Shown here piece by piece: positions 61,930-64,000 of a stretch of DNA of 64,000 nucleotides. A program made the position numbers and the translations under genes. The notes below the pieces were generated by a model. That model was given only the letters and a program-made list of their open reading frames with translations. It did not search any database and was not told where the DNA came from. The DNA lies in contig NZ_RBKU01000001.1 in the NCBI RefSeq assembly GCF_003633615.1, positions 1,178,001-1,242,000 on the forward strand. Reading direction: 5' to 3'. Within the stretch, counting starts at the first letter, position 1; each line of letters opens with the position of its first letter. Source of the DNA: Mucilaginibacter gracilis. Lineage in GTDB: Bacteria; Bacteroidota; Bacteroidia; Sphingobacteriales; Sphingobacteriaceae.

Positions 61930-62553
61930 ATGACCATTCATAAAGAAGGTTACACCCCAATAGCCCTGTGCATTCTTTTCATTTTTGTATTGAATGCCCT
62001 TATACAATTTTATTCGCCAAGTGCCACTGCTGTAAAATGGATTGTTTACTTGCTGTCTTTCGCGTTTTTTGTGGTTACGATACTGTTTTTTCGTAGCCCG
62101 GCCCTTGATATTGTTGCGGATGACACTACCGTACTTTGCCCTGCCAACGGTATGATAACCGCAATTGACGACGTTGAAGAAACCGAGTTTTTAAAAAGCC
62201 GCTGCACCAGGGTTGCCATCGCAATATCTGCTACCGATGTACATGTAACACGCAATGCAGTTAGCGGCGCAGTAACTTATTTTAACTACGATAGCAATAA
62301 AAACCAAACTACAATTGCCGTACAAAACAATGCCGGGCTTACCGTTTTACTTAGGCAAACAGCCGGCTTGCTGCCACAACCTGTTATAACTTATGTTAAA
62401 ACAGGCGATTTGGTTAGCCAGGGTGCGCAATTGGGCTTTGCTAATTTAGGTGCCAGGCTTGAAGTTTTTTTACCCGCCGGAGCAGTACTTAATGTTGACC
62501 CGGATGACAAGGTAAAAGGCGGACAAACCATGCTGGCCGAATTGAGGGCCTGA
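61930..62553 (+). CDS. Phosphatidylserine decarboxylase-like protein lacking the pyruvoyl serine
   Basis: A 207-residue membrane-associated protein. Two N-terminal helices (about 8-54), CPANGMITAIDDVEETEF, ISATDVHVTRNAVSG and VKTGDLVSQGAQLGFANLG match the short PSD-related family. At the self-cleavage site that usually reads FGSR the sequence is LGAR (Ala175), so it cannot form the pyruvoyl group by the known mechanism. The conserved His in DVHVTRN remains. It lies between cdsA and an intact psd, so it may be a non-catalytic partner or a decaying paralog. It is open and unbroken. Confidence 0.8.
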   Translation: MTIHKEGYTPIALCILFIFVLNALIQFYSPSATAVKWIVYLLSFAFFVVTILFFRSPALDIVADDTTVLCPANGMITAIDDVEETEFLKSRCTRVAIAISATDVHVTRNAVSGAVTYFNYDSNKNQTTIAVQNNAGLTVLLRQTAGLLPQPVITYVKTGDLVSQGAQLGFANLGARLEVFLPAGAVLNVDPDDKVKGGQTMLAELRA

Positions 62554-62583
62554 TAATTTATTTATAAACCGACACCACACATA

Positions 62584-63471
62584 ATGCCAGTTTACGTATA
62601 CGACCGCCAGTCGAAAAAAACAATTGAAGAGCACGCCATAAAATTGGGTGGCTTAATGTTTTTATATAAAACCCTTACCGGGAAATTGTTAACCAACCTT
62701 GTGCTTAAAAGGCGGTTCATTTCCAAATCGTACGGCAGAGTAATGGATGGTAAGCGCAGTTTAAAGCAGATACCTAAATTTATTGAGCATTATAAGTTAG
62801 ATGTTAACGAAATAAAACGACCGCTTAGCTCATTCAAAAGCTTTAACGATTTTTTTATTCGCGAACTGAAACCCGAAGCAAGGCCAATTGACATGGTTGC
62901 CGAACACCTGATATCTGCCGCCGATTCGAGGTTAATGATATGGGACCTGAGCAAAGCCGAGCAATTACCTGTAAAAGGATATTGGTACAAACTAAACGAC
63001 CTGGTAAAAGATAAAGCCCTTGAGCAGGAATACGCCGGTGGCTGGTGCTATATGTACCGCCTTGCCCCACAGGATTTTCACCGTTACGGTTATATTGATA
63101 ATGGTAAACAAGAGCAGGTTCGTAAAATAAAGGGCATCCTGCACTCGGTAAACCGCATAGCCCTTGCCGAAACCAAAAGCGTAATGGCTAAAAACTATCG
63201 TGAGCTAACCGTACTGCATACCGAGAATTTTGGCAAAGTAATACATATTGAAGTGGGAGCCTTGTTTGTTGGCAAAATAGTGCAGCGCTATAACAGTGCC
63301 TACACCTTTAAGCGCGGCGAAGAAAAAGGTTGGTTTGAGTTTGGTGGCTCAACCGTTATACAGCTATTTAAAAAAGACGCCATTGTGCCCGATGCCGACA
63401 TTATAGAGCAATCCATCAAAGGGATAGAAACCCTGGTTAAAATAGGCGAAAAGGTTGGTTTAAAGGCTTAG
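62584..63471 (+). CDS. psd: Phosphatidylserine decarboxylase
   Basis: A 295-residue self-processing enzyme. The D-H-S triad is visible: SAADSRLMIW (Asp114), APQDFHRYGY (His166) with VLHTENFGK (His212), and the self-cleavage motif FEFGGSTVIQLF (Ser256). It decarboxylates phosphatidylserine to phosphatidylethanolamine at the inner membrane. It starts 30 bases after the degenerate paralog, so both are likely on one transcript. GGST replaces the more common LGST. Confidence 0.93.
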   Translation: MPVYVYDRQSKKTIEEHAIKLGGLMFLYKTLTGKLLTNLVLKRRFISKSYGRVMDGKRSLKQIPKFIEHYKLDVNEIKRPLSSFKSFNDFFIRELKPEARPIDMVAEHLISAADSRLMIWDLSKAEQLPVKGYWYKLNDLVKDKALEQEYAGGWCYMYRLAPQDFHRYGYIDNGKQEQVRKIKGILHSVNRIALAETKSVMAKNYRELTVLHTENFGKVIHIEVGALFVGKIVQRYNSAYTFKRGEEKGWFEFGGSTVIQLFKKDAIVPDADIIEQSIKGIETLVKIGEKVGLKA

Positions 63472-63479
63472 TAATAGCT

Positions 63480-64000
63480 TTACTTAGCCTCCCACACATT
63501 ATCTTTTTTATTAATATCGACATCGTAAATACCGCCTAATACTATTTTGGCAATACTCTTTTCGGCAATAAAATTAATTACAACGTTACGGTTGCCGTTT
63601 TCCCAGCACGAAATATCTTTGTGTATCAGTTTGGTGGTGCCATCTTTATAGCTCACCGTTAAATCTACCGGTACGGCTTTTATACCAACATTGGCAATAA
63701 TAACCTTGTATTCCTTATTAATGTGGGTTACCTTGGCTATGGCCTGGTCGGGGAAGCCGTTATCCATAAACCAATTTTTCCAAAACCAGTTTAGGTTTTT
63801 ACCGGCACCGGCGTTCATACAATTAAAAAAATCGTAAGGCATGGGGTGCTTGCCGTGCCATTGCTCAATATAATAATGCAAAGCCTTGGTAAACAGTTGC
63901 TCGCCAAGCATATCTCGCACGTATAAATAGCCAAGCCCCGGCTTAGGGTACGAGTTGGTTAAAAAGCTAATACCCGATAATTGTGGCGTAAGCGTAACAA
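63480..64000 (-). CDS. M1-family aminopeptidase, C-terminal part (cut by window edge)
   Basis: The visible 173 residues are the end of a gene continuing beyond the right edge; the frame is open to the last base, encoding TPQLSGISFLTNSYPKPGLG and then YLYVRDMLGEQLF. This YxKP/GxxL...LRDxLG stretch, the helix KALHYYIEQWHGKHPMPYDFF, and WFWKNWFMDNGFPDQAI are typical of M1 peptidases after the zinc-binding domain. The final 70 residues form a small beta domain (KVIIANVGIKAVPVDLTV). The catalytic HEXXH part is outside the window. It is convergent with psd. Confidence 0.82.
   Translation of the reverse strand, partial: VTLTPQLSGISFLTNSYPKPGLGYLYVRDMLGEQLFTKALHYYIEQWHGKHPMPYDFFNCMNAGAGKNLNWFWKNWFMDNGFPDQAIAKVTHINKEYKVIIANVGIKAVPVDLTVSYKDGTTKLIHKDISCWENGNRNVVINFIAEKSIAKIVLGGIYDVDINKKDNVWEAK

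Overview
The window looks like a chromosomal segment of a Bacteroidota bacterium, most likely Sphingobacteriaceae and close to Mucilaginibacter or Pedobacter. The evidence is (i) several exact TAnnTTTG promoter boxes, (ii) families typical of that phylum (IPExxxVDY, DUF3127, DUF5686, DUF6515, PorT-like barrels), (iii) weak or absent Shine-Dalgarno sites, and (iv) AT-rich coding DNA with short intergenic repeats. The genus is inferred, not proven.

Layout. 1-10 kb: a gene cut by the left edge, a membrane/WG-repeat-like pair, a peroxiredoxin-AhpD pair, a DUF3127 OB-fold protein, a THUMP RNA methyltransferase, an HD hydrolase and secreted proteins. 9-16.5 kb: two alpha/beta hydrolases, aquaporin Z, then two ATP-grasp ligases, a GCS2/YbdK carboxylate-amine ligase and a class I glutamine amidotransferase, which together look like an uncharacterised amide- or peptide-forming pathway. 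16.6-26.4 kb: a tiny FeoB-associated protein, a GH18-NodB-GT2 fusion, pdhB, an ISAs1-type insertion sequence, Tex and an Lrp regulator. 26.5-26.9 kb: a promoter, two tandem 112-116 nt cloverleaf RNAs with a class II (Leu-like) body, GTC at the anticodon position and a very large structured variable region, then a terminator. This is the strongest candidate for something undescribed.

30-48 kb is a pectin and uronate catabolism locus. GH28 and GH105 enzymes release galacturonate and unsaturated uronate. KduI and KduD, and in parallel UxaC, UxaB and UxaA, lead to 2-keto-3-deoxygluconate (KDG). Two KdgK kinases and an Eda-type aldolase yield pyruvate and glyceraldehyde-3-phosphate. A MFS hexuronate carrier brings substrate in and a GapN-like dehydrogenase probably oxidises the triose phosphate. 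The same 13-base operator-like sequence lies upstream of kduD and between the divergent kdgK and eda units, suggesting one regulator for both. No SusC/SusD pair or polysaccharide lyase lies in the window.

48-64 kb is mostly housekeeping: TatA, a DUF5686 outer-membrane protein, an orphan ECF sigma factor, acpP-fabF-rnc, pyruvate kinase, ApaG, DusB, a CPBP protease, and a phospholipid group (CdsA, a phosphatidylserine decarboxylase relative lacking its pyruvoyl serine, and an intact Psd). A M1 aminopeptidase C-terminus is cut by the right edge.

All calls come from reading the sequence. No database search was run, so family names rest on recognised motifs.
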